Source: Poteriospumella lacustris
Taxonomy: Eukaryota > Sar > Chrysophyceae > Chromulinales > Dinobryaceae
Assembly: GCA_008000375.1 (NCBI GenBank)
Contig: SMOI01000138.1
Span: forward strand, 22,285 to 86,284
Direction: 5' to 3'
DNA length: 64,000 bases
How positions within the stretch are numbered: the first letter of the stretch is position 1; every line of letters starts with the position of its first letter. The position numbers and the translations under genes are program-made. Below, piece after piece: positions 41,901 to 53,600 of this stretch. The notes below the pieces were generated by a model. It was not told where the DNA came from. It saw only the letters and a list, made by a program, of their open reading frames with translations, and did no database searches.

Positions 41901-43720
41901 GACTGGTGCTCGCTGCCGTGGGTGCTGTGCTGCTGACTGCTGTTGCTCGTGTGCGCGCCGAAGAGGCCGCCGCTGTGCGTCGTGCCGGCGTTGCGCGGCG
42001 TCGAGCGGCCGTAGAAGAACGACGACGTCGTCGAGTGCGTCGGCGCGGCGGTGTGCTGCGACGAGTTCGTCGAGAAGGTGCTCGTCACGGCCGCGCGGCC
42101 CGTCGTCCACTGCTGCAGCTTCTTCCACTGGGCGTAGGCGCGGAAGGCCTTCTGGATGGCGATGGCGGCGTACTTCGCCTGGTAGTGCTTCACGAGGTTC
42201 TCGAGGATGACCGGGTCGATGCGCACGACGTCGTCGAGGGTGTACGACTGCACGACGGTGAGGCAGCACGCGTACAGCGCCTGTCCGTCGCGGTTCGTGA
42301 AGGGCACGATGTGGCGCATGTGGTGGTAGCGGCGGATCTGCACGTCGCGGACGCTCTGCGGCACGAGCTCGACCTGGACGCCGCTGGGGAAGAAGAAGGA
42401 CTGCTCCTGGATGTGGCGCGTGTGCGAGTTGGCGTCGTGGATGATGTCGGGCGGGTAGCGGTAGATCATGCTCGGCGGCACCATCGAGAAGACGGGCAGG
42501 TCGCGCGCGCGGAGGAAGTTCCAGTCGGCCTCGACCATGCAGAACTCGAGGACGTGTCCGCGGTGGTGGCCGGGGGGCGCGGACAGCGACGGCCCCGGCA
42601 ACGTGTGTGCGAAGTCGGGGTCTTGGTAGTTCGCTTGCTCCTGCGCGAGATTGGACGCGAGGGAGGAGGAGACGGAGGTGGCGGAGTCCTGCCGCCGGGC
42701 GTCGATGGTGTTGCCGCCGTTGAAGCGCAGCTGGTGGTCGGGCGAGAAGCGGTCGAAGGACGTCGAGCGCGAGTCCGAATACTCCGACGCCGAGTCAGAG
42801 AACTCGCCGCTGTTGCCCAGCTTCATGAGCAGGGAGCTGTTGCCGCCCGCGGATGTCTCCGAGTTTCGATAGCGCACCTGCACCGCGCGAATGCTCGATC
42901 GGCGATCGCGCGAGCCGACCCCCGCGACGGCCTTCGCGCTGTGGGTGGCCGTTGCGGTGTTGTCAGGTTCGCCAGGTGAAGCGGGCCCACTGGATAAGTG
43001 GGGAGCCGTGTTGTGAGAGCGGCGATCGCGCATGGTGACCGCGTAGTTCAACGCGTTGGGCATCGTTATGAGCGGCGCCACAGCGCCGCCTGAACCAGCC
43101 ATCGCTGAGAACTTGTCACTGTTCGCCCTGCTGCTTATGTTGGCGGAAGTAGAGGATGTGTACCGGAACGATGACGGACGACCGGGAGGAGAGCTGTGAT
43201 GGCTGTGGTGCTGCAGCGCCGAGTGGTGGTGCAGGCTGTTTCGCAGGTGATGCGGATCGGCCGACGACTCCGAGTGGCGCTGAAGGAGTTTGTCCAACCT
43301 TCGGGGTTTAATTGGGGCTGTTGATGACGCAGACGACGACGAGACGGACAAATCGTCGTCGCTGCTGTCGTTGAGCGCGTTGAGCTCGTCGTTCGACGAG
43401 AAATTCGCACTTTCCACCGAATTGGCGGCGCGGACGGGAGACGGAAATTTCCGCTCTTTTGAATGCACATGTGCATGTGCATGTTTTGGTTGTTTCATAC
43501 TGTCGATGTCTTCCTTCAGAGACGATACTCGTTGCTTGAGCTGCTGTGCCGACACAGCGCCCGATTTCTGGGCCAAGCGCACTTTCTCTCGCTCAAGTTC
43601 CAAAATCTGTTGGAGCAATTGCTCTGTCTCGTCACTGAGTCTTGGGCGATGGTCATGCTCCTTCTCATTGTTGCTTGTACCGGAGTCATCCAAGCCGAAG
43701 TTCCAGGTATCTTCGGACAT
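38946..43720 (-). CDS. DENN-domain protein with IQ motif
   Basis: Large protein of about 1,590 residues, nominally in two frames. The ATG at 43720 is chosen because a charged coiled-coil start follows; the frame stays open upstream to 43987, so a longer N-terminus is possible. The upstream DENN part (HVLEFCMVEADW, about 42560-42240) is followed by an IQ-like helix (AIAIQKAFRAYAQWKK). A Ser/Ala/Pro-rich linker follows. The core DENN signature is SLIIYGRHAGVVTAITFAIA to APVPLLLG (about 40190-40010), with a downstream DENN-like part to 39080. DENN proteins are GDP/GTP exchange factors for Rab GTPases. One base is missing at or near the G4 run at 40566-40569, which changes frame between linker and core. 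Confidence 0.83.
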
Positions 43721-44277
43721 GATCGCCTGTATCTCACTTCCGCGCGCTCTGTTGACCAAACCGCTGCCCAAAAGGAGACAAAAGGTAAAAAACTGATCAA
43801 TACACGAGGAACAACAGAAGGTTGATCCTAAACACTTGTGCGGTTCGTTGAAAAGGCGTCGTAACTTCCCATCGAGATGCTGCAAACAACTGCTCCAACG
43901 ACGCCGCTCTCGCCGAGGCGACTCCCCAAGTGCCCCAGACTCTGCACACTCTGCGCTTAACCCAACTATTCCCAGACCACAGTACATTGGTTTGTTTGAG
44001 TAAATAAGACTATGGTGATTGAAGGCGGAATTGTAGTACTCGTGCTGGTGATTCGCTTTTCTTTTCGTGACGGAACCTGACGGTACTTATCGCCAGAACT
44101 GTTCGTGATAAAAGCAGGCCGAGGCCAGGCCGATGCTAAGTAGGGTTGTACTCGTGCAGGTCGAGCGACGCGGCGAGCCGCATGCTGAACTCCGGTTAAC
44201 TTGGGCTCCGTTATGTGGAAACACTTCTCCTTGGCGGACTGACAGGCGGGCGGGCGCGCGGGCGGGAGCTGGGCGTA
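43721..44277. other. Intergenic upstream of the DENN gene
   Basis: Contains the probable 5' leader of the DENN gene (the minus-strand frame is open to 43987). AT-richer DNA follows. No gene was recognised in 43988-44277. Confidence 0.5.
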
Positions 44278-44631
44278 ATGTTCCACTCAGCGGGTCAAGT
44301 GAATGATTTCGTCATTTCAAAGGCTTGTGCAGGCGATGGAACCGAACTGGAAGAGCACAGTGAGCAGCGTCTGTGTGTCAAGACGTGTACCACGGAGACG
44401 CCTGCGATTCAGAGCGTTCAACAGACGACGGTAGAAGCCGCGAAGACGTCCCCGGTGGGAATGGCACTCGAGGGTGTCTATGGTTCCATCCGCACTGCGA
44501 TGGGGGAGATTATCCGTCCCACCGCGGACGAGACGAATGGTACAGCTGCCCCTGCAACCGCTGCGGCTGCGGCTGCGGCTGCCGCCGAGGACGCTGCGAA
44601 AGCGACGATGGAGACGACATCAACCGTTTAA
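44278..44631 (+). CDS. Hypothetical protein with poly-Ala stretch
   Basis: An open frame of 117 residues from the ATG at 44278. It has a mixed polar N-terminus, a short helix-like middle (ALEGVYGSIRTAMGEII) and a poly-Ala run from GCN codons. No family is recognised, there is no intron and no upstream promoter support. The DNA just to its right looks like decayed coding sequence, so this may be a remnant rather than a gene. Confidence 0.3.
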   Translation: MFHSAGQVNDFVISKACAGDGTELEEHSEQRLCVKTCTTETPAIQSVQQTTVEAAKTSPVGMALEGVYGSIRTAMGEIIRPTADETNGTAAPATAAAAAAAAAEDAAKATMETTSTV

Positions 44632-46060
44632 TCGGTAACGATTGCTGGAAAAGACGGCAATCCTAGATGACCGCCTGGGCCGCGGTGAGCCAGCCCGGGC
44701 AGGAAGGACCCCGAGCAGCGACGCCGTGAAGCGACGCGCTGCTGTTGCCGGTCGCGCGACTGTGACGGAGGTGATGGAGACCGCGTTGGTCTCCGAGTCG
44801 ACCGCGTTGGTCCGGTCCGCGATCGCGGCCTTTGCCGCCGTCTCCGCTGGATCGGCGAGCTGCGCTAGGTTCGCCAGCTGCGTGCTGCTTGCGCCTTCGA
44901 GGCTGGTGACCGAGCCGGCAGGAACTCCTGCGCCCCGCTGATCTTGCCCCTGTCGACATCGATAGGGCTGTCGCAGCCCCATCGCTGTAGCCGTGTGGAA
45001 GTCCCTGCTCCTTGGCCGCCGTGTCCAGCTGGGTCTGGGCGTCCTCGTGACGAACGCCCGCACCGCCTCGGGATGCCGTTCAGACTCAGCGTCGCCAACC
45101 CCTTGCCAAACTGCTGAAGGACCGCGCACAGCTCCACCGACAGATGCCCAGCAACTGCCTTTTGCTACTGTGGGGACAAAGCGAAGAAGCTCATGGGCCC
45201 GACGGAGGAGGCCGCTGAGGACCTGGTTCGCCCGCGCACCGGGCTCGGGCTGCACATGCGCTGGCTCTGCATCGGCCAGTCTCGGGCAAGATCCGAATTG
45301 TGCTCTCCCACCTGGCGCTCACAAGCACAGTACAAGCTGTTGCCCCTGTCGGAGCTGCCCGACATCGACCAGCTCGTGTTAAACAGTCAAGAAGTCTTCG
45401 ACCTGGACCGACCAAGGAGCTACCACCATGGTGCTCCTCCGCCAGAAATTCTACGCCATGCCAGTTCCCGTCCACCAGCAGATCAACCGGCTGGTGATCG
45501 GCGGCATGACCAGCGCGCGGACGCCGGTGTCATCGAGGCCGACAAGATGCTGCACACGCTGCCGTCGCTGGCCTACGACCAGACGCGCCGTCGTCACCCA
45601 CGTCGCTGCGCGGCTGGACATTGCTTCCTTCGCTGATCGATCATCACGATCTGGTCTTCCAGCGAGATCATCTCCTCGCCACTCGCCGTCGTCGTCGCCG
45701 CCGGCTTTTGTGCTTGATGCACGCGATGCACGCCGCAGATGTGCACACCCCTCCAGCAGATTCTGCGCGACAACTGTTTTAGAACATTTTGCGTGCAAAA
45801 TTCTTGAAATTCTCCAAGTCACTGAAGTGCAGCAAATACTGATGAAGACCGTTGACGGCACGGAAGTGTCTTTCGGTGTTGGTCAGTCGATGGGCTGCCG
45901 AGCAACAGGCCCAATCACGCGCCTGTGCAGCGACAAGCTTCTTTAGCTTTCGGCGTTCGTGCATCATTTTCGCTAATGTACGATTAAATCCTTTGGTTTG
46001 AATGCACATGCACCAAGATATTCGACAGAAGATCGCCAAGACAACAAACAAGCCAATGCT
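44632..46060 (-). pseudogene. Scrambled coding remnants, minus strand
   Basis: No long sensible frame exists, but several minus-strand stretches look protein-like in different frames. They include a Lys/Arg-rich segment with a Leu-Phe end at 46051-45779, an acidic helix-like piece (EEMISLEDQIVMIDQRRKQC, near 45690-45630) and, at 45080-44760, an Ala/Thr-rich stretch (SSTQLANLAQLADPAET). They cannot be joined by plausible introns. I read this as an old, frame-shifted gene of unknown type. Confidence 0.35.
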
Positions 46061-46204
46061 GTGTTTTGTAACACGAACTGTTTGAATGGGTTGTGTTGAA
46101 CTTGTTTCTCTGTTATTAAATTTCGTACTTAGTCAACAACAACCTGTATACTGCTAGTACCTCATCATTGTTGAATATGCTGTTGGGAGTTCGCGTATTT
46201 TATT

Positions 46205-46436
46205 GAGTTGGAATGATGGCAATCCCTTCAGGGTGGTGGGGGAGACAGAATGAAACTGAAAAATGCTGCCCATCTCGATTCGGGGCCCGGCCTTTTCAGT
46301 TTTCCCACGAAGTGAAACGAAGGCCGGGGCAGTTGACGGCGCCCTTTCCGAAAGACGGGCACGGATTTCAAGTTCGAAGCTGCAGCAGGCTGGTACAACA
46401 AATACAACTCGTTGAATTGTATCGTGAAACCTTAAA
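46205..46436 (+). promoter_or_regulatory. Histone H1 promoter block, copy A
   Basis: A block of about 90 bp (about 46236-46335), including GGTGGTGGGGGAGACAGAAT and the inverted pair AAACTGAAAA ... TTTTCAGTTT, is conserved almost without change upstream of copy B. The last 30 bp before the ATG (ACAACTCGTTGAATTGTATC and the following bases) are identical too. The DNA between these blocks has large indels. This pattern is a footprint of promoter and leader elements. Confidence 0.6.
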
Positions 46437-47084
46437 ATGTCCACCAAGAAGTCTTACGCTGAATTGGTCAAGGAGGCCATCGTTGCCTTGAAGGACCGCA
46501 CCGGTTCTTCGGCCCAGGCCATCAAGGCCCACATCACCGCCAACAATGCTGGTTTGAACTTTCTGCAGGTACCTACCAACGAAAGTCGTGTGCTTGCTTG
46601 TTATTTCGCAGTTCTTATCATGCACACTGCTTTCTTCGTGGTATTTTAGCATGCTTTCAGAGCCGCCTTGAAGAAGGGTGTCGAGACTGGTGCTTTGACC
46701 CAGGTGAAGGCCTCTTACAAGCTCGGCGCTGCTGCTAAGGCCGCCCCTAAGAAGAAGGCCGCCCCCAAGAAGAAGGCTGCTGCTGCCGCCCCTAAGGCTG
46801 AGGTTGCCAAGAAGGCCGCCCCCAAGAAGAAGGCCGCCCCCAAGAAGGCTGCTGCCGCGCCTAAGGCTGAGGTTGCCAAGAAGGCCGCTCCCAAGAAGGC
46901 CGCCGCCAAGCCTGCTGCTAAGCCTGCTGCCAAGAAGGCTGCCGCTGCCGCCCCCAAGAAGGCCGGTGCCAAGCCTGCTGCCAAGAAGGCTGCTGCTAAG
47001 CCTGCCGCCAAGAAGGCTGCCGCTCCCAAGAAGGCCGCTGCCAAGAAGGCCGCCCCTAAGAAGGCTGCCGCCAAGAAGGCTTAA
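46437..47084 (+). CDS. Linker histone H1, copy A
   Basis: Exons 46437-46568 and 46650-47084, with an 81-nt intron; 188 residues. Using the acceptor TTTTAG at 46648-46649 keeps frame and yields LNFLQHAFRAALKKGVETG, a typical end of the H1 winged-helix domain. Using the nearer TTTCAG (46659-46660) would break the frame. Residues about 5-75 form the globular domain (SYAELVKEAIVALKDRTGSS); the rest is a Lys/Ala/Pro tail of repeated AAPKK units that binds linker DNA. The gene ends 83 nt before a histone-type stem-loop. It faces an identical copy tail to tail. Confidence 0.95.
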
Positions 47085-47167
47085 GCGCTTGGAGGATTCT
47101 TTCTCTGATTGTTTTCTTGCAGTTTGCAAATCTTTAGCGTTCATATTGCGCTATCAATATGGAACCC

Positions 47168-47183
47168 GGTGTTTTTCAACACC
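47168..47183 (+). terminator. Histone mRNA-type 3' stem-loop, H1 copy A
   Basis: GGTGTTTTTCAACACC: a six-base-pair stem with a four-base loop TTTC, followed by ACTATT. It fits the replication-dependent histone stem-loop pattern GGYYYTTYTNARRRCC except that the fourth pair is G-C instead of Y-R. It lies about 84 nt after the stop codon. Confidence 0.75.
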
Positions 47184-47443
47184 ACTATTGAATGGGAGCA
47201 AGTATTTCGTATTCGTGGAATCGTTGTTTGAATGTTTTGTTGCTGGGCGTTGTAAGTACATAAACCAGCGACGTTCCTCTGTGCCTCGTCCTGTGGATGG
47301 TTTCAGGATTTATGGACATACTGGAAGCGGCAATACAGCATATAAGTGGGCGACAAGGCCCCGTATCCTTGAAGCTCTCGTGATCGACAACATTCTGTGA
47401 ACAACCGACGACAAAAGAATACTGATATCATCCATTCAATAGT

Positions 47444-47459
47444 GGTGTTGAGAAACACC
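47444..47459 (-). terminator. Histone mRNA-type 3' stem-loop, H1 copy B
   Basis: On the minus strand: GGTGTTTCTCAACACC. The stem is identical to that of copy A, and the loop is TCTC instead of TTTC. That keeps the T-pyrimidine-T-N loop rule of histone stem-loops. It lies 63 nt after the stop of copy B, in a 3' flank that is otherwise diverged. Confidence 0.75.
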
Positions 47460-47522
47460 GGTTGTATAAGATTTGACCTGCATCAAAACGACGACAGTCT
47501 AGAGAAACAATTCTCCAAGCGC

Positions 47523-48170
47523 TTAAGCCTTCTTGGCGGCAGCCTTCTTAGGGGCGGCCTTCTTGGCAGCGGCCTTCTTGGGAGCGGCAGCCTTCTTGGC
47601 GGCAGGCTTAGCAGCAGCCTTCTTGGCAGCAGGCTTGGCACCGGCCTTCTTGGGGGCGGCAGCGGCAGCCTTCTTGGCAGCAGGCTTAGCAGCAGGCTTG
47701 GCGGCGGCCTTCTTGGGAGCGGCCTTCTTGGCAACCTCAGCCTTAGGCGCGGCAGCAGCCTTCTTGGGGGCGGCCTTCTTCTTGGGGGCGGCCTTCTTGG
47801 CAACCTCAGCCTTAGGGGCGGCAGCAGCAGCCTTCTTCTTGGGGGCGGCCTTCTTCTTAGGGGCGGCCTTAGCAGCAGCGCCGAGCTTGTAAGAGGCCTT
47901 CACCTGGGTCAAAGCACCAGTCTCGACACCCTTCTTCAAGGCGGCTCTGAAAGCATGCTAAAATACCACGAAGAAAGCAGTGTGCATGATAAGAACTGCG
48001 AAATAACAAGCAAGCACACGACTTTCGTTGGTAGGTACCTGCAGAAAGTTCAAACCAGCATTGTTGGCGGTGATGTGGGCCTTGATGGCCTGGGCCGAAG
48101 AACCGGTGCGGTCCTTCAAGGCAACGATGGCCTCCTTGACCAATTCAGCGTAAGACTTCTTGGTGGACAT
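47523..48170 (-). CDS. Linker histone H1, copy B
   Basis: Exons 48170-48039 and 47957-47523, with an 81-nt intron; 188 residues identical to copy A. The same in-frame TTTTAG acceptor is used. The intact frame, splice sites, promoter block and stem-loop indicate an active second gene, giving a double dose of the same H1. Confidence 0.95.
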
Positions 48171-48415
48171 TTTAAGGTTTCACGATACAATTCAACGAGT
48201 TGTAATTGTTGTTTGGTGCTATAAGACCAACCTGCTTCGAACTTGAAATCCATTTGGTCAACTGCCCCGGCCTTCGTTTCACTTCGTGGGAAAACTGAAA
48301 AGGTCCGGGCCCCGAATCGAGATAGGCGGCATTTTTCAGTTTCATTCTGTCTCCCCCACCACCCTGAAGGGATACCCTGAAGGGATCGATTCCATCATTC
48401 CAACTCAACTTATAC
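48171..48415 (-). promoter_or_regulatory. Histone H1 promoter block, copy B
   Basis: Holds the same blocks as copy A in inverse order: the 30-bp leader next to the ATG, the AAACTGAAAA inverted pair and the GGTGGTGGGGGAGACAGAAT block near 48345. They are separated by different filler. Confidence 0.6.
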
Positions 48416-50635
48416 ACCTGTGGTGTCTCTGTCATTATGTATTTATGTTTACATTTCACATTTACTGTAGAAAATAGCTACATTGCGTTGGTTAACCTTG
48501 AGAGCGATAAACATCACCTCGCGCGGTACGAGAAATAAGATTTTAGAAAGAGGAAGAGCACGACGTCGAAGACTGTCGATATCGCATGGCCTCGCTTCGC
48601 CATCTTATTCAATTCGTCGTTGACAAAGGTCACGAAGCCGAACTCACTTTGTCCACTAACAGCCACCTCTGTGCAATAGCCACCTCTGTGCAACAGCCAC
48701 CGCCACCCACACACAACAGACCCGTCACCCACAGCGATCATCAACCACAGCGGCGTCTACACAGCATCCTCTTGCGCGCTTCTAATGATGCACCTTGATG
48801 CGCAGTGACGTCAGCAGCCCGAAGGCTGGCGATGACTCCAGATGCGGCGGAATGAGCTCCAATATGCTCGTGGCTAAAATTTGACAGTCACCGCAGCGGG
48901 CCATCGTCACCGCAGCCGCCACCGACACCTCCCAACCGACGAGTCCGTCACTACCTGCGCATCGAATCGATAGAGCACAACACCATCGCGGGTGCGTACC
49001 AAGGTCACGTGGTCTTGGGATATCTCCGCTATACGACGACCGACGAGAAGGAAATGCTGGTCAGCGGATAAAGCCCACCCTGGCACAGCGCGGCGGCGCC
49101 CTCACCGCAGATCGCGACCATCCTGGCGAGGAAACGGCGCGATCACTTCATCCACCACAGCGACCGAACGCAGCATCACGTATCCCTGCCGCATTGAGTT
49201 GTCGATGCCTGACCTGTCCAGACAGGCGATACTGGACGCGACATGCTTCGATGTCAATCGGTCGACAGCCGAGGAGCTTGATCACCAAAGCGAACAACTC
49301 ACGGTCGGTTTAGTGGAACGAGCGGTTACGGATGCAGACCGATCGATGGTGTTCGCGCTAGAAAAGACGATACTCCGACTCGCTCACAGGTCGTCCAACA
49401 CTGTCGAGCGTTGCTGCACGGGGAGAGTCGATCAAGAGGGAGGAGTTGCTGTTTGCTGTACCGCACAGCACATCGCAGCACAGCACAGCACGAAAAAAGC
49501 GTCAGAATGGTGCAAATGCCAAGAAGGCGGACGAATGGTGCACTCTTCATGCCTCCATGTGAACGAACATGAAGACGGAGGCGGAGTGCTCTACATTGCA
49601 CAGGCCTGTCAAGCCAAGGTTGATCAATGTTTCGGATGGAAGATCGCGTCAATCTGCGAGAAGGAACGAGGCAGGTGATCAAGTGCAGTGTCGATAAAGC
49701 AGGCGCGAGAGATAACAAGTGGCCCAGCAGAGGGAGAAGACGCCGTCAACCAACGAAAGGCCGAAGTCCAAATCGGTTGTGGGTTCGTTAGGCACCAACG
49801 AGTCCGTTGTTAGGAGAGGGCGCTACGCTATACACTAACGATTCCAGTGTTTCCCCAATGGAAAGGTCAAACCATTCGTGCGAGCCATGCGTGATGATGG
49901 GCAAAGGAGACTCCGCAGATATGCAGAATTTAACGGATAATTGATCAAAATTTCTGTCATCTGATTCAAACGGCAGCATCCACAACAATTTAGACAATAA
50001 AATGACTGACGGTGTGGCGTTATCACTTATGTTTGGTTGGGAACAGGCCTCGGGGGATAGCAGCGACCTGGGACCGTCACCCAGCGAAGACAGAAGGTCG
50101 TCGTCGTCGTCGTCATGCCGCATCGCGAGCCCGATTGCGTACCTATTGCGTGCCCGTGTGTCCAGTACAGTACTGTAATGGATAGAAAAGACTCAGTACG
50201 TTCGGTACCGGCAAACAGTGTGTCACCCAGCGCAGTCGCTCGTACATATACCGTATGGCCAGACTTACACACCCTTTGAATCTGCGGTGGACTACGTCAG
50301 AAACCGCATCTGTCACACGCCGCTTATCCACCCTCAAGTTCATGAAGAGGCGCTCTTCTCTATACAAACAACTGACGAAGACACCGTTACACCGCATCGC
50401 TGTGGGAGTCAGATGAACAGTTAAGTCTGATTAAGTTGAAACGAAAGAAAATGTCGCCCGGTACCTGCAAATATACCGACATACGAGAATTAGCGCTAAA
50501 AATGGACAAAAGAAAGGGGGACACAGCCCACAGTAATGAACGTGTCTAAGCTACCAGCCAAAGCAATAGAACAACGAGAAAATGCTGCAACGAAGCCCAC
50601 CAAGTGCGAGCGGCGCCATGAATCAGACACCGCGT
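48416..50635. other. Gene-poor stretch
   Basis: About 2.2 kb without a convincing gene. A small CACCTCTGTGCAA direct repeat lies at 48660-48700. The plus strand near 48955-49070 encodes a protein-like run (HYLRIESIEHNTIAGAY) that ends at a TAA, and 49200-49410 has another in a different frame, so decayed coding sequence is possible. The part next to 50635 is the 3' untranslated side of the dikinase gene. Confidence 0.45.
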
Positions 50636-53600
50636 TTACTTGGTCTTATTGCGCTTTGCGGCCTCCTTTTCCTCCTCAATCGCCGACTGGGCTGCTGCCA
50701 AGCGGGCGACGGGCACACGGAAAGGAGAGCACGACACGTAATCCAAGCCCGACTTGACGAAGAAGCGGACCGACTTAGGGTCACCACCGTGTTCACCGCA
50801 GACGCCAGCTTTGAAGAACGAGTTCTTCGCCTTCGCCACCTCGCGACCGGCCGTGGCGGACTTCGCAATCAATTCGCCGACGCCGTGCACGTCGATGGTT
50901 TCGAACGGGTCAGACTCCAGCAAGCCTTGCTTCAAATATGTCGGCAAGAACGACCCAATGTCGTCGCGGGAGAAGCCATACGTCATCTGCGTCAAGTCGT
51001 TTGTGCCGTACGAAAAGAACTCCGCACCAGCCTCCGCCAACTCCTTCGCAATGAGCGCCGCGCGAGGCACTTCAATCATGGTGCCCAGCTTGTAGTCCAC
51101 TCGCTTGCCCACCGGTTTGTCCGCAAAGACCGCATCGGCGCCTTGGCGGATCAACTTCGCTTGATGCGCGAACTCCGTCGCGGAGCCCACCAACGGGATC
51201 ATGATCTCCGGATGGGGGTCGAGGCCGCGCACGTACTTGTTGTTCCACGCCGCCTCCACCAACGCACGAGCCTGCATCACGATCAACTCGGGCATCACCA
51301 CGCCCAAGCGACAGCCGCGCATGCCCAACATCGGGTTCACTTCCTCCAGCCGCTCGATCGCGAAGCGGCATTCCTCCACTGTCATGCCGACGTCAGCAGC
51401 GAACGACGCGTCCACGTCCTTGGGGTTCGGCAAGAACTCGTGCAAAGGCGGATCCAACAAACGCACCGTCACCGGCAAGCCGTCCATGGCTTCCAAGATG
51501 CCCTCGAAGTCAGAGCGCTGGTACGGAAGAAGCTCTGCCAGCGCCCGAGCACGATGCGAGGCGTCCTTCGACAAAATCATGCGACGAACGACGCGGATGC
51601 GGTCCTCCGAGAAGAACATATGCTCCGTACGGGTCAACCCGATGCCTTGAGCACCGTTACGACGGGCTTCCGCCGCGTCTTCGGGGGTATCAGCGTTGGC
51701 CATGACGCGGATGGTTCGGCGGTCGTCCACCCACTTCATCAGGCGGACAGTGTCCTCAGAGCCGTCGATGGACGGAGGATGCAACGGCAACGCGCCTTGG
51801 ATGATCTCTCCAGTGTCGCCGTTGAGGGAGAGGTAGTCACCTTCCTTCAGAGTGACGGCGGCCTTGTCGTTGTTCTTGGGGTAGAAGGTGACGGTGCCGG
51901 CCTCGTAGTTGATCTTGAGGTCGTCACAGCCGCAAACGCAGGGCTTGCCCCAGCCACGAGCCACCACGGCAGCGTGGGAGGTCATTCCACCGCGCGCGGT
52001 CAGCACTCCCTCGGCGGCCCACATGCCGCCAACATCTTCGGGCGAGGTCTCATCCCGAACCAAGATGCAGCGCTCGCCAGCGGCCTTCGCCTTCTCAGCA
52101 TCTTCGGGGGAGAAGACGATCTTGCCAACGGCGGCACCGGGCGAGGCAGGAAGACCCTTCGCGAGGATGTGCTGGGTGTAGGCCTTATCCTTCACGTTGG
52201 TGAATTGAGGGTGCAACAGTTGGTTCAAGTGCTCGGGCTTGACCATCATGATGGCTTGGTCGGTGGTCGCCAGACCCTCGTCGACCATCGACGTGGCGAT
52301 CTTGACCGCCGCGGGACCGACGCGCTTGCCACCGCGGGTCTGCAACATGAAAAGCTTGCCCTCTTGAATGGTGAACTCGATGTCTTGCATGTCGTGATAG
52401 TGGCGCTCGAGGGTGGCAACGTTGCGAATCAACTCATCGTAGGCGACAGGCAAGGTCTCGTGCAACTTGCGGATGGGCAGAGGGGTGCGAATACCCGCGA
52501 CGACGTCCTCGCCCTGGGCATTGATCAAGTACTCGCCGTACAACAGATTCTCGCCGGTGTTGGGGTTGCGAGAGAAACACACACCGGTTCCCGAGGTCTC
52601 GCCCATGTTGCCGAAGACCATGGCCTGCACGTTCACGGCGGTACCGAGCAAGCCGGTGATGCCTTCCGCCTCACGGTACTTGATCGCTCTGTCGGACTTC
52701 CACGAGTTGAACACCGCCAACACGGCCGCATGGAGCTGCGCATAGGGGTCTGTGAGGAACTCCTTGCCGTGCTTGGTGTACACCTCCTTGAAGCGAGCCA
52801 CCACAGTGCGAAGAGCGTCGGGAGTAAGGGCGGCATCGTCCTTCGCGCCCGTTTGCGACTTGACTTCGCTGAGCACGTGCTCAAAGTCGTGGCCGGGAAT
52901 GTCCATGACGACGTTGCCGAACATTTGCAAAAAGCGGCGGTACGAGTCCTGTAAACAGCCAAGAGAACGAAAGTGTTAGTGCCTATGGCCATCGAGTGTT
53001 GTCGTAAGCGTCGTACCAGAGCGAACTTCTCTCCGAAATCCTTCGACAAACCAATGACGGTGTCGTCGTTGATACCCAAGTTCAGAATGGTATCCATCAT
53101 ACCGGGCATCGAAATGGCAGCACCAGAGCGAACCGACACCAGCAGTGGTCGCTCGTGGTCGCCGAACTTGCGGCCCATTTCAGTTTCAATAGACTTGACG
53201 CCGCTCAAGACTTCGGGCCAAACCGAAGCCGGCAGCGCACCATTGGACTTGTGGAAAGCAGCACAAACTTCAGTGGTAATGGTGAAACCAGGTGGCACAG
53301 AGAGTCCGATGGCGCTCATATCCGCGAGGTTAGCGCCCTTGCCACCCAACAAAGGCTTCAAGTCGCCGAAGTTGCCGGCCTTTTGACCCTTTCCGAAGGT
53401 CCACACCTAAACCACATACAAAACCATGTTAGGATCTTAGGAGCCGACGCGACACACGAACTACTTACCGGTGGTTGCTTCAAGTGAATATGGGAGCCGA
53501 CAGGAGGGGTGAATGTCTTCCCATGGGCACGCTCTGTGACCGCAGACAACTTCCAGCCCGTGGTACGCATAGAGCGCATGGTCAATCCTTGATTAATAGG

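Larger units (their letters stand above)
46205..47197 (+). repeat. Inverted repeat arm, histone H1 gene (left)
   Basis: Pairs with the reverse complement of 47431-48415. The encoded proteins and the intron length are the same. The promoter has indels, and the 3' flank is diverged except for the stem-loop near 47168. The spacer is about 230 bp. Confidence 0.92.
47431..48415 (-). repeat. Inverted repeat arm, histone H1 gene (right)
   Basis: Inverse of 46205-47197. It contains its own promoter indels, for example the ATAAGACCAACC segment near 48222 and a duplicated CCCTGAAGGGAT near 48361. Confidence 0.92.

Noticed and set aside
46659-46660. Nearer AG acceptor for the H1 intron
   Set aside because: It breaks the reading frame; the AG at 46648-46649 restores the conserved H1 sequence.
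50582-52954. 790-residue plus-strand open frame
   Set aside because: Antisense of the dikinase gene, which has full family motifs on the minus strand.
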